DNA of 46,973 nucleotides from a virus. The notes beneath the pieces are model-generated. The model saw only the letters and a program-made list of their open reading frames with translations, was not told the origin of the DNA and searched no databases. A program made the translations under genes and the position numbers. The DNA lies in IMG/VR virus record IMGVR_UViG_3300020406_000007, positions 1 through 46,973 of that record. One strand, given 5' to 3'. Of this stretch, positions 1 through 7,800 are shown piece after piece. Within the stretch, counting starts at the first letter, position 1, and each line of letters opens with the position of its first letter.

Positions 1-11
1 CAAGAAGAGAG

Positions 12-116
12 ATGAACTTAGATCTACTGACGGATGAAGAGTTTGAAGAACTCTGTAGACTCTTAGAGATAGAGTATTATAGATATTATACAGGGACAGA
101 CTCTACAGATGAATGA
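12..116 (+). CDS. Small acidic hypothetical protein (34 aa)
   Basis: A 34-codon frame starts at ATG 12 and ends at TGA 116. It is preceded by a purine-rich AGAAGAGAG stretch at a plausible ribosome-binding distance. The product is strongly acidic, with a helical-looking LTDEEFEEL segment near the N-terminus and a tyrosine-rich middle (EYYRYY). Its stop overlaps the start of the next gene by 8 bases, the tight packing seen throughout this cluster. I do not recognise a domain and propose no function. It could be a chance frame, but the ribosome-binding sequence, the overlap and the phage-like composition favour a real small gene. Confidence 0.5.
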   Translation: MNLDLLTDEEFEELCRLLEIEYYRYYTGTDSTDE

Positions 117-321
117 CATAACCATATTCGTATATTTTATATGCTTCGCAGCAGTGCTAGGAGCATCTTTTGCGTTTATGTGGCGAAGTATGCTATCTGT
201 ACTCACTACACTTGACACTAAACCCAAATCAGGTTATAATATACACCCAGAGATGAAGGATGTTAAGGACGGAGACGAGTTGATTGTCTTTACACCTTAC
301 AGTAAAGAAGAAAATGATTAA
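109..321 (+). CDS. Small membrane protein, conserved-type cyanophage hypothetical (70 aa)
   Basis: The N-terminal 30 residues form one hydrophobic segment (ITIFVYFICFAAVLGASFAF), predicted to be a single transmembrane helix. A short soluble tail contains the pattern HPEMKDVKDGDELIV. From memory, small proteins with one membrane helix followed by an HPEMKDV-type motif recur in T4-like cyanophages beside the baseplate genes, but no function is known to me. The gene overlaps the 34-codon frame upstream and shares its last 8 bases with the start of the next gene, so the three are probably translationally coupled. Location in the host inner membrane is inferred from the hydrophobic segment only. 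Confidence 0.75.
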   Translation: MNDITIFVYFICFAAVLGASFAFMWRSMLSVLTTLDTKPKSGYNIHPEMKDVKDGDELIVFTPYSKEEND

Positions 322-901
322 GTGGATAGGATTATCATTGGGAGTTCTCGTAGGAGTCTCTCATATTGCTATGATCGGAATGATCTCACAGCATAAAGAA
401 GAGAAGGGACTTCCAGTAATTAGTATCCCAGAGGGTGATTACGGTTCTTTCCGAGCAGAAGTAAGCGAAGATAGTTATAGAATCTCCTATAAGGCAAACG
501 ATCCAAAGACAGCATACATCACTAAGGACATTAAAGAGAAGGCAGGATTCTTAGGACTCGCAAATAACGAGACTAAGGTAGTTGAAGAGTACTTCATGGA
601 TGGTCAAACTAACCAAGGAGGACCTGTAAGTAATAAAAGAAGTTGGTTAGCACCTTACCAAGAGTTTACTGACAGCAATCCCGATCTCTCAGCAAAGGAT
701 TTAGCATGTATTAAGGCAGTGGGTAGTGCTGAAGGTACAGGGAGATTAGTCGGAACTAGCGTTGGAGCAGCCGCAGCACCGACTCTTAGCACCATTCCCT
801 TCGTTGGATGGGTAGCAGCAGGATGGGTTGCCATGTTTGGTGGAGAGCAAGGAGCAGAGATAGGTGGAAATATGGCAGAAGACATGAATAAGAACTGTTA
901 A
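314..901 (+). CDS. Membrane-anchored conserved phage hypothetical protein (195 aa)
   Basis: I chose ATG 314 because it sits 3-10 bases after the purine-rich AAAGAAGAAA and overlaps the upstream stop by 8 bases. The frame extends upstream only to a TTG at 284, which is less likely. Residues 1-22 (MIKWIGLSLGVLVGVSHIAM) form a signal-anchor-like hydrophobic segment. A soluble domain with the pattern GDYGSFRAEVSEDSYRISY follows. The C-terminal third is glycine/alanine-rich and hydrophobic (GSAEGTGRLVGTSVGAAAAP and a second patch ending GGEQGAEIGGNMAEDM), resembling glycine-zipper membrane segments. This layout is one I associate with an uncharacterised protein conserved in cyanomyoviruses. A role at the host envelope is an inference; no catalytic motif is visible. 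Confidence 0.75.
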   Translation: MIKWIGLSLGVLVGVSHIAMIGMISQHKEEKGLPVISIPEGDYGSFRAEVSEDSYRISYKANDPKTAYITKDIKEKAGFLGLANNETKVVEEYFMDGQTNQGGPVSNKRSWLAPYQEFTDSNPDLSAKDLACIKAVGSAEGTGRLVGTSVGAAAAPTLSTIPFVGWVAAGWVAMFGGEQGAEIGGNMAEDMNKNC

Positions 902-1107
902 TGTGGAGAATTTGGGCAAAAGCACTCGGAGAGAAGTCTGGAAAGTCTGATCGAGAGGCAGATTTTATAGCGATCATACGTACTTTCATCTTTATTCAAC
1001 TCATAGTGACCAACTGTTTCATCATTGCGGGTAATATTAGGCATTGGAACGATGCTCATATGGAAAAATCCTTAAGAGAACCTTTAGAATTTGTGAATTT
1101 GTGTTGA
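901..1107 (+). CDS. Small single-helix membrane protein (68 aa)
   Basis: The ATG overlaps the previous stop by one base (TAATG), so translation is probably coupled. The N-terminus is basic and amphipathic (MWRIWAKALGEKSGKSDREAD). Residues 24-45 are hydrophobic (IIRTFIFIQLIVTNCFIIAG), predicted to be one transmembrane helix, followed by a short charged tail. The MWRxWAKALGEKxxKSD start is one I recall from small uncharacterised cyanophage proteins that follow the previous gene. The function is unknown. Its 3' end overlaps the -35 box of the promoter at 1104, so it closes the first transcription unit of the window. Confidence 0.7.
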   Translation: MWRIWAKALGEKSGKSDREADFIAIIRTFIFIQLIVTNCFIIAGNIRHWNDAHMEKSLREPLEFVNLC

Positions 1108-1131
1108 CTTGCTCATAATATGTGTTATAAT
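1104..1131 (+). promoter_or_regulatory. Sigma-70-type promoter with extended -10
   Basis: TTGACT (1104-1109) is separated by 16 bases from TATAAT (1126-1131), and a TGT at 1123-1125 makes an extended -10. Both boxes are within one base of the bacterial consensus, so this should be read by host RNA polymerase with its housekeeping sigma factor. It lies at the end of the preceding gene and 28 bases before the ATG at 1159, with an AGAGGG ribosome-binding sequence between. It would drive the three overlapping small genes 1159-1677 and possibly read on into the baseplate genes. Confidence 0.8.
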
Positions 1132-1158
1132 TAGATCAGATCAACATAGCTAGAGGGT

Positions 1159-1332
1159 ATGAAGTACATTCTTTACGACCAAAATCACATTAAGCAAGGT
1201 AAATTTCCTTCAGTATACGAATTGAGGCGATTTTTATGTGATCGTAAGTATGATCTTGACTGTGAAGCAGACTTATCATGTACTTTTGACTACATTAAGC
1301 ATATCAAATGGAGTTTTGATATAGAAGAATGA
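1159..1332 (+). CDS. Small hypothetical protein, first gene after the sigma-70 promoter (57 aa)
   Basis: ATG 1159 follows a good ribosome-binding sequence (GAGGG, 1153-1157) and is the first start after the strong promoter at 1104-1131. The product begins MKYILYDQNHIKQGKFPSVY and includes ELRRFLCDRKYDLD, a mix of short beta and helical stretches with three cysteines. It overlaps the next gene by 4 bases (ATGA), typical of a translationally coupled pair. I recognise no family. The promoter, the ribosome-binding site and the ATGA overlap make this a credible gene despite its length. Confidence 0.7.
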   Translation: MKYILYDQNHIKQGKFPSVYELRRFLCDRKYDLDCEADLSCTFDYIKHIKWSFDIEE

Positions 1333-1508
1333 CTCAGCAAGAGATATCTGACTGTCTCTACGCTCTCAAATCACAAATTGAAGCGTTGGAGACCCGCCTT
1401 AATGGTATGGAGCTTCTAATGAAGCGACCCAATAAGGAAAATTATGAAAAATTAGTAGACGTAGTACTCGAACATGACGAAAAAATCAACAGAATCAGAA
1501 AGCTCTAA
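1329..1508 (+). CDS. Small predicted coiled-coil protein (59 aa)
   Basis: The ATG overlaps the previous stop in an ATGA junction. The product (MTQQEISDCLYALKSQIEAL...) is almost entirely helix-forming. Leucine/isoleucine recurs at heptad-like spacing through residues 6-30, with a second charged helix near the end (LVDVVLEHDEKINRIRKL). It is probably a small coiled-coil oligomer. No family is recognised and no enzymatic motif is present. The last 35 bases overlap the start of the next gene, in keeping with the compressed layout of this unit. Confidence 0.65.
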   Translation: MTQQEISDCLYALKSQIEALETRLNGMELLMKRPNKENYEKLVDVVLEHDEKINRIRKL

Positions 1509-1677
1509 GATTTATCACCTGTATTGGGAAGATAGATGCATTATGAGGGGCATAGATGAAGAGGATTTCCATCCAATCTGGGAAAAACTCATGTGGGTGT
1601 ATAATACGGAGTTAAATTACGTGGAAATCACCATAGATGAGGACGATCAGATGGCGATTACCGAAACTTCGCACTGA
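1474..1677 (+). CDS. Conserved-type small hypothetical protein, YHLYWEDRC motif (67 aa)
   Basis: The product contains KIYHLYWEDRCIMRGIDEED followed by a helix with FHPIWEKLMWVY and an acidic tail. I recall a YHLYWEDxC signature in short uncharacterised proteins of T4-like cyanophages, always of about this size. The start at 1474 lies inside the preceding gene (35-base overlap); no good Shine-Dalgarno is visible, so translation may depend on coupling. This is the last gene of the unit driven from 1104-1131. The function is unknown. Confidence 0.75.
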   Translation: MTKKSTESESSKIYHLYWEDRCIMRGIDEEDFHPIWEKLMWVYNTELNYVEITIDEDDQMAITETSH

Positions 1678-1691
1678 AAAGCAAAAAATCG

Positions 1692-1712
1692 CGTCGTTGC
1701 ATCCGCACGACG
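1692..1712 (+). other. Six-base-pair inverted repeat between transcription units
   Basis: CGTCGT (1692-1697) and ACGACG (1707-1712) can pair around a 9-base loop. The repeat lies in the 59-base gap after the small-gene unit and directly abuts a late-promoter-like sequence. No T-run follows, so it is not a standard intrinsic terminator. It could be a weak terminator helped by other factors, a transcript end-protecting hairpin, or chance. Confidence 0.35.
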
Positions 1713-1713
1713 G

Positions 1714-1721
1714 GATAAATA
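1714..1721 (+). promoter_or_regulatory. T4-type late promoter (GATAAATA)
   Basis: GATAAATA differs from the T4 late consensus TATAAATA at one position and sits 23 bases before the ATG at 1737. T4-type late promoters are recognised by the phage late sigma factor (gp55 type) with the gp33 co-activator and sliding clamp. The position in a rare non-coding gap just before the PAAR unit supports function. Unlike the other late leaders here, it has no TATAC before the ATG. Confidence 0.6.
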
Positions 1722-1736
1722 ATTGTAAAAACGACC

Positions 1737-1955
1737 ATGGAAGCAGAATTTCTATCCCTCGAAGGCGAATTTACTATTCGTCAGGGCAGAGAATTAATAA
1801 ATTATACTAAAATATCTGATATTCCCGAAAAATTTGACCATGTAATCAAATTTTGCCCTAATATTCCAGATGAACCACATGATATTAACGATCATATCCA
1901 TATAAACCACTTTACTGACTATCTAAATATGTTACAAGCAAGGGAGCAGATGTAA
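1737..1955 (+). CDS. Conserved-type hypothetical protein upstream of the PAAR gene (72 aa)
   Basis: The product begins MEAEFLSLEGEFTIRQGREL and contains DIPEKFDHVIKFCPNIPDEP, then a histidine-rich stretch (DINDHIHINHFTDYLNML). I recall proteins with the EFLxLEGEFTI and IPEKFDHxI patterns immediately before the PAAR gene of cyanomyoviruses, so the position fits. No function is known to me. A role with the tail tip is suggested by the neighbouring PAAR gene only. Translation starts 16 bases downstream of the late promoter with no clear Shine-Dalgarno. Its stop overlaps the PAAR start (TAATG). Confidence 0.75.
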   Translation: MEAEFLSLEGEFTIRQGRELINYTKISDIPEKFDHVIKFCPNIPDEPHDINDHIHINHFTDYLNMLQAREQM

Positions 1956-2239
1956 TGCCCGCAGTTACAAGAAAAGGAGACGCAGATGTATCCCATTGTT
2001 CTGGGATGACCAGAAAGGGGTGCTCTGATAATGTCTTTGTAAATGGAATTGGGGTCTCTCGACAGGGAGATAACAACACATCGCACCTCGTACCCTCTGA
2101 TACTCCATGTCCTACTCATTCAGCAGCAATAGCAGTTGGTAGTACAACCGTCTTTGTGAACGGTAAGGGATGTGGTAGAGTAGGAGACGCGACATGTACA
2201 TCAGTCGCACAAGGATCACCAAACGTATTCGCAGGATAA
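1955..2239 (+). CDS. PAAR-domain spike-tip protein (T4 gp5.4-like)
   Basis: This 94-residue protein has the PAAR layout: an N-terminal VTRKGDADVSHCSG motif, two near-repeated halves each with VFVNG (residues 27-31 and 66-70), and a final SPNVFAG. PAAR proteins form the sharp metal-binding cone that caps the central tail spike of contractile phages and type VI secretion systems. Candidate zinc ligands by position are His14, His44, His55 and Cys81. The length matches T4 gp5.4 (about 97 residues). The start overlaps the preceding stop by one base. Extra cysteines (15, 23, 52, 73) are present, so the ligand assignment is not certain, but the family assignment is. Confidence 0.93.
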   Translation: MPAVTRKGDADVSHCSGMTRKGCSDNVFVNGIGVSRQGDNNTSHLVPSDTPCPTHSAAIAVGSTTVFVNGKGCGRVGDATCTSVAQGSPNVFAG

Positions 2240-2242
2240 ATT

Positions 2243-2380
2243 ATGGCAGTAACATGGAACACTGGAAACAGTATTGAATCGAAACCAAAGAAAACAAGAC
2301 AGGGTAAAGGATCACATACCAAATACTCTGCTACATCAAGAAACAAAGCAAAGAAACTGTATCGTGGCCAAGGCAAATAG
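2243..2380 (+). CDS. Tiny basic conserved-type protein, KKTRQGKGSHTKYSATSRN motif (45 aa)
   Basis: A 45-codon frame lies 3 bases after the PAAR stop. The product is highly basic and contains KKTRQGKGSHTKYSATSRN and a C-terminal LYRGQGK. I recall almost the same motif in a small protein found between the PAAR and gp25 genes of many cyanomyoviruses, which makes this a real gene. The composition suggests a disordered, nucleic-acid- or acid-surface-binding protein. It could be a minor virion component, but nothing in the sequence proves this. Its end overlaps the next gene by 17 bases. Confidence 0.8.
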   Translation: MAVTWNTGNSIESKPKKTRQGKGSHTKYSATSRNKAKKLYRGQGK

Positions 2381-2534
2381 AATTGTAGACGGAAAAAGAA
2401 ACGCAAATGTGCCTGTAGATATGTCAGATCACTTCTACGACCATGGAAATGAGTATTGTAGATACTTAATTACTGATCCTCGTAGTGATAGGCAAGGAAA
2501 GAAAAGAAAACCCTTTGAAAACGTGTCTAAATAA
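2364..2534 (+). CDS. Small conserved-type protein, VPVDMSDHFYDHGNEYCRYL motif (56 aa)
   Basis: I chose GTG 2364 because it begins the recognisable product (MAKANRIVDGKRNANVPVDM..., with a fMet-initiated GTG) and is preceded by AAAGAAA. The frame is open further upstream to a TTG at 2274, but that extension would run through the previous gene. The body has a His/Asp/Tyr-rich core (SDHFYDHGNEYCRYL), then ITDPRSDRQGKKRKPF. I recall similar 50-60 residue proteins before gp25 in cyanophages. The His/Cys content hints at metal binding, but this is not shown. The stop codon is part of the late promoter at 2526. Confidence 0.7.
   Translation: MAKANRIVDGKRNANVPVDMSDHFYDHGNEYCRYLITDPRSDRQGKKRKPFENVSK
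2526..2533 (+). promoter_or_regulatory. T4-type late promoter (TCTAAATA) for gp25/gp6
   Basis: TCTAAATA matches the CTAAATA form of late promoter known from cyanomyoviruses and differs by one base from the T4 TATAAATA. It overlaps the stop codon of the preceding gene and lies 36 bases before the gp25 ATG. The leader ends in GGTATAC (2554-2560), one base before the ATG, the same TATAC element found at three other late genes here. Confidence 0.8.
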
Positions 2535-2561
2535 ACATTAGGTCGAATACGTAGGTATACT

Positions 2562-2957
2562 ATGGCAGCTTCCCTGCCCAGTCGAGCGTTTAGGGATTTT
2601 GATCTAACTTTTAGAAAGAATCCTGTAACCAATGACGTAAATACAATTAAAAATGAAGTAGCAATCAAAGAAGCGGTAAAGAACATCGTTCGATACAACT
2701 TTTATGAGAAACCATTCTTACCTAATTACGGTGGGAACATTACTGGTGCTCTTTTTGAGTTATATGCAGAGGGACAGTCATCCTTAATAGAGACACAGAT
2801 AAAAAATATCATAAACCTCTACGAACCACGTGTTGTGTGTTATAGAGTCAAATCAAAGTTTGATGAACGAACTAATGACTTGGCGGTAGAGATATATTAT
2901 CTTATTACAGGACTACCAAACGTAATTGACAATCTAGAAGTTATACTTAAGCGATAA
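2562..2957 (+). CDS. 25: Baseplate wedge protein gp25
   Basis: The 131-residue product matches the gp25/GPW lysozyme-like family: an RAFRDFDLTFRKNPVTNDV start, the core VRYNFYEKPFLPNYGGNITGAL and a C-terminal YYLITGLPNVIDNLEVILKR. T4 gp25 is 132 residues. In the virion gp25 binds the gp6 dimer at the inner baseplate and its homologues nucleate the first sheath ring, so it links baseplate and sheath. The gene follows its own late promoter and overlaps gp6 by one base (TAATG), matching their joint assembly. No unusual features; identity is secure. Confidence 0.95.
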   Translation: MAASLPSRAFRDFDLTFRKNPVTNDVNTIKNEVAIKEAVKNIVRYNFYEKPFLPNYGGNITGALFELYAEGQSSLIETQIKNIINLYEPRVVCYRVKSKFDERTNDLAVEIYYLITGLPNVIDNLEVILKR

Positions 2958-4831
2958 TGGCACTAACAAAAGTCAACTCGTTAGAGTTTAACGAGATCAA
3001 GGCACAACTAAAGGCATATTTAAAGGGACAGTCTGAATTTAGCGACTACGACTTTGAAGGATCCTCGTTATCGACACTATTAGACGTACTTGCTTATAAT
3101 AGTTACTACTCTGCGGTCAATGCTAACTTAGCAATCAACGAAAACTTCTTAGACACTGCAGTTCTAAGAGAAAACGTAGTAAAGTTAGCTAAGCTCATAG
3201 GATATACCCCAAGAAGTGCTAGAAGTGCCCGTGCGGGGTTCACAGTGGTCGTACAAACGATATATGGCACAGGGTCTAATGGTAGAGGATACCCAGAATC
3301 AGTACAAATCAATAAAGGAGTCTTTGCTTCGTTCACAGGAGAGGGTGGAGCGAACTTTGTGTTCTCCATACCCAAAGATTTAATCGTATCTGTCAACACA
3401 CTAGATGGTAAAGCAACATTTACAGGTGTAGAGACATTTGAAGGAATATTCATCACTGATACTTTTGTAAAAACAGAGTCAGACAGACAAAGGTTCATCC
3501 TAGGCAACCTAGCTGCTGACACTTCTGCTATGAGTGTAGAAGTAACACGTGGAACTATCACTGATGCATATTTACAGGCAGACGATATAACAGCAGTAAG
3601 CAATATCAGTAAAATCTTCTTTTTAGAAGAGTCAGAGAGTAAGAGACCAGAGGTAGTCTTTGGTGATGGTATACTCGGAGAATCATTAATCAATGGAGAC
3701 GTGATTGAGGTCACTTATCCTACTTCTTCTGGTTCAGCACCTAACGGATTGAGAGGATTCACGTTTGCGGGTACTGTAAAGGACTCTAGAAACGCTCCTA
3801 TCACTTCTGGTATCACTTTAACCTTAGATACACCTCCTGATGGTGGTGCTTTGGCAGAAACCATTGATAGTATCAAGTATTCTGCTCCTAAATTCTATTC
3901 TAGCTTCGGTAGAGCAGTAACTACTAAAGATTACGAGGCAATCATACCTCAGATCTATCCTAACGTTCAATCTATCGTTGCTTTTGGTGGTGAAGAGGCA
4001 GATCCACCAGAATACGGTAAAGTCATTGTCGTAATCAAACCTAAAAACGCAGATCGTCTGTCTATTTCTGAAAAAGACGCAGTACAGAAGAAAATACGTT
4101 CATATTCAGTAGGTGCAGTGGAACCGAAGATCATGGATCCATCTGTTTTGTTTATTGACCTTGTTTCTTTCGTTTACTTCAACCCAAACAAGACAAGAAG
4201 AGATCAAAACGAGATTAATCAAATTATTTACCGTACATTAGAGACATTGAACTCTTCCGCTGAGTTTAACAAGTTTGGTGGCAAGTTTAAGTACTCTAAA
4301 ATCCAAAAGATCATTGATGACGCGGAACCATCCATCACATCAAACATCACGAAGGTGAAGATGCGTAAAAATGTTCCTATTTCACTAAATCAAAGATTTA
4401 ACTACAAGATTTGCTTCGGAAACAGAATCAACGCACAATTAGACACACCAACACTCGGAACTAATGGTTTCAAACGTGCTGATGGTGGAAATCAAGTATT
4501 TTACTTGAATGATGATGGATTGGGAACCATACGTCTGTATTATGTCAACACAGATGGTTCAAAACAGTATATTGGTGGTAACTGGGGTATTATTGACTAT
4601 ACCGCAGGAGAAGTTACTATCAACGACCTTATTATTACTGAAGTAGTCAACTCTACTGACAATATTATACAATTCTCTGTAGTTCCTGAATCTAATGACT
4701 TAGTTTCACTCAGAGAGACCTATCTAACACTAGGTATAGATAATCTAGTTGTTAATGTAATAGATGATGAGATTTCCAGTGGTTCAAACACTTCTGGAAC
4801 AGGTGTAGTACCAGAATCGAGCTATAGTTAG
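2957..4831 (+). CDS. 6: Baseplate wedge protein gp6 (Baseplate_J-like)
   Basis: The 624-residue product has the gp6/baseplate J layout. An N-terminal helical part (FNEIKAQLKAYLKGQ, then a DVLAYNSYYSAVNANLAI segment near residues 44-62) is followed by RENVVKLAKLIGYTPRSA. A middle beta domain has FGDGILGE near residue 236. A C-terminal half begins APKFYSSFGRAVTTKDYEAI near residue 312. T4 gp6 is 660 residues and forms the continuous ring of the inner baseplate that holds the wedges together. The gene overlaps gp25 by one base and ends 2 bases before the giant frame at 4834. The last 20 residues are a Ser/Gly-rich tail. I see no truncation. Confidence 0.93.
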   Translation: MALTKVNSLEFNEIKAQLKAYLKGQSEFSDYDFEGSSLSTLLDVLAYNSYYSAVNANLAINENFLDTAVLRENVVKLAKLIGYTPRSARSARAGFTVVVQTIYGTGSNGRGYPESVQINKGVFASFTGEGGANFVFSIPKDLIVSVNTLDGKATFTGVETFEGIFITDTFVKTESDRQRFILGNLAADTSAMSVEVTRGTITDAYLQADDITAVSNISKIFFLEESESKRPEVVFGDGILGESLINGDVIEVTYPTSSGSAPNGLRGFTFAGTVKDSRNAPITSGITLTLDTPPDGGALAETIDSIKYSAPKFYSSFGRAVTTKDYEAIIPQIYPNVQSIVAFGGEEADPPEYGKVIVVIKPKNADRLSISEKDAVQKKIRSYSVGAVEPKIMDPSVLFIDLVSFVYFNPNKTRRDQNEINQIIYRTLETLNSSAEFNKFGGKFKYSKIQKIIDDAEPSITSNITKVKMRKNVPISLNQRFNYKICFGNRINAQLDTPTLGTNGFKRADGGNQVFYLNDDGLGTIRLYYVNTDGSKQYIGGNWGIIDYTAGEVTINDLIITEVVNSTDNIIQFSVVPESNDLVSLRETYLTLGIDNLVVNVIDDEISSGSNTSGTGVVPESSYS

Positions 4832-4833
4832 TA

Positions 4834-7800
4834 ATGCCCGCTGAACAATCGTCGTGGAAAGTTGCGTCGTGGGTCACACCTCAAACTGAGGTTACAGTTG
4901 ACCCGATTGATGCATCGGTTTCGCCAGAATCGAGAACTAAAGTATCTGATAGAATTGAGGAGCAGATTCCTCAGTTTATCAGAGAGGACTATCCTGACTT
5001 CATACAGTTTGTCAAATATTACTATCAAGCATTGGAGTTGAAGGGCAACCCAGTTGATGTAATACAGAACATAGATGAATATTATAACATAGACCGTCTT
5101 AACGACCTCGTAGAGTCGACTACAGCGTCCTCTGGGATCGCAACTGACGCTACAGTCATAGACGTAGGTAATACTAGAGATTTTCCGAAAGAAGGTCTCA
5201 TAATGATAGACGAAGAGATCATATACTACAAGAGTAAGTCTCAAACACAGTTTAGAGATTGTGTTAGAGGTTTTCATGCCACTACTAAGGTAGGTACACT
5301 ATCAGAGTACACCTTTACTGAGTCTGTAGCTGCTTACCACAACTTTGGGTCTACAGTAGTCAACCTAAACAACCTTTTGCCTCTATTCTTACTACAGAGG
5401 TTTAGAGATCAGTTTGCTGAGTCATTCCCAAGCAAGTTTGCTCCAGAGATACAGCAATCAACAGTTACTAAACGTTTAAAGGACTTTTATGCTGCTAAGG
5501 GTACATCAAGGTCATTCAAATACTTGATGAGAGTGCTCTTTGGTGTTGAGTCAGTTATTGAGTACCCTAAAGATAGAATATTCAAACCTAGTGACGCATT
5601 TTACACTGTAAGGGAGATTATTCGTGCTACAGCAATAAGCGGAAACCCTGTAGAACTTACAGGTGAAGTATTGTACCAAGAGAACGATCCAAACGATACA
5701 AATGTAAATTCCGCACGTATATACGTAAAATCCGTAGTTGAGGTGTTTACTGAAGACGGAAAGATCTACGAATTGGATGTTGACACGGAAAATGGCGATG
5801 GAAGTTTCACAACTCCGTATAAGACGCTCCTTGGCGAAGATCTTAGCTCTACTTTGTCGGAAAGTGTCGTAACAGTCGACTCTACTATCGGATGGCCTGA
5901 AACAAACGGAGCTATTCGTATAGATGATGAGATTATCAACTATACGGACAAAACAGTCACCCAGTTCCTAGGCTGTACCCGTGCGAGACAAGATACAGTC
6001 AATGCACCCCATATTGCAGGATCTGAGGTCACATCTTCTTATGAAATCTTTGGATATAGCAATAGAGACCAATCTAAGATCAGTTTGACAGTATTTGGCG
6101 GTACTAGAGGTATAGACATTGTAGATGGAGGAAAATATTACTTACAGGACTCAAAAGTCACCACACCATCAGAACCAGGCTTTGATTCACTAGATCCAAT
6201 CTATGAGAGCTTCATATACAACGTTAAGAAGTTATTGAACGGTACATTGCTGACTTTAGACACACCAAACCCAGATGGTAGTGTTGTAGCGAATATAACG
6301 ACTGAACAGGAGCATGGATTGAAGCGTGAAGACATTATAGTCATATTGAACGCTCCAGAGGACGTATACAACGCTCAGTTCACTGTAAGAGGTGTCAGCA
6401 CCAATACTACGTTTAGTATCATGATTCCTAGCACTCCTATCCGTGGAGTAGACGTAGGATTCTTGGTAACACGAGAATTTGCTAAATCTACGTCATCTGA
6501 CACATCTATACGTCTAGGATTACAAGATACACCATCTGACATACAAAATGTCTATAGATCTTCTGAACACGCTATTATAGCGTCACCAGGTGTGCCTGGT
6601 CACGAAATAGGACCTTTCCACACTGATGACCTAGATCCTGGCAACCAAAGATATCTAAAACGCATTCCACTCACCACAGTCACTAAATCCAATAAAACTG
6701 CGACTCCTGTAGGTCAAGTTGGTATTGGTGTGAACGGTGTACCATTTTTCTCGTATAAGTCAAACGATACGAAGTTATTTGGTGGTGTAAAGTCAATTAC
6801 GGTTACAAATGCGGGATCTGGTTATGATATTACCAATCCACCGATTGTAGAGTTTGAACCACTCCATGCAAGAGATACAGCGTACTTCCTTAACCAAAGA
6901 ATTAGAAATAGCGTAGGATACAGATATAGAAACTTAGGAAGCGGTAAAACCGCAGAAATAGGACAAGAACCTACACATACAGGTACAGACCCAGTACAAG
7001 ACGGAGCTTGTCTCTGGGAGTTCGAGGGAATCTCTGCTGAGGCGACTGTAAGCGTATCTGGTTCACTATTTGCGGTAAACGTAGATAATGGTGGTTCTGG
7101 TTACACATCAGCTCCTACAGTAGGTATTGTGGGTGGAGATCCTACAGTTGAAGCATCTGCGACTGCTACAATCACATCTGGAGTCGTAACTGCTATATCA
7201 GTGTCCGCATCTGGTGAGGGATACCAATCTGTGCCCACAGTTGTATTATCTGGTGGTGGAGGAGAAGGTGCGTCTGCTACAGCGGTTGTTCGTGGTGGAT
7301 TGACTGAAGAAGGCATAACAATCACAAACAATGGTACAAACTACAATGAGAGACCAAACATCACTCTAGTATCTGGATCTGGTGCTGTAGGTTACCCATC
7401 TATTGTAAATGGCAGAATTGTATCTATTATCTTGACATTTGGTGGTAGTAACTACTATGGTGCTCCTGACGTTGTTATTAGTGGTGATGGAGTCGGTGCT
7501 GTTGCGTTTGCGACTGTAAATCAAGCTACACAGCAAGTTACAAGCATTACCGTGACAAATGGCGGTATTGGTTACACTTCAGGAACCACAACTGTTGATA
7601 TTGTATATCCTGGCTCTGGAGCTAGATTCCAAGTCGAATTACCGATACTAACCAAGAACTTAGCTGCTAGTGCGGACGAATTAGGTGATCCACTGTTCAT
7701 ATCACCAAAACAGGCAGATAGCAACAATGGTATCTCTATGAAGGGAGCTAACTTCGGAATCTATGGTGGAGAGTATGGATACCTCTATAATCCGAAGAAA

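Noticed and set aside
901-989. Possible gene on the opposite strand over the membrane-protein genes (frames at 655-989)
   Set aside because: Overlaps two plausible + strand genes joined by a TAATG junction and shows no promoter.
1692-1712. Intrinsic terminator after the small-gene cluster
   Set aside because: The six-pair stem has no following T-run, so I list it only as an inverted repeat.
3106-3714. Long antisense open frame (202 codons) inside gp6
   Set aside because: It lies wholly opposite the well-supported gp6 gene, has no recognisable protein features or ribosome-binding site, and all secure genes here are on the + strand.
4828-5277. Antisense open frame (149 codons) over the start of protein A
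   Set aside because: Mirror of a conserved baseplate N-terminus; composition is cysteine/arginine-heavy and unlike a real protein.
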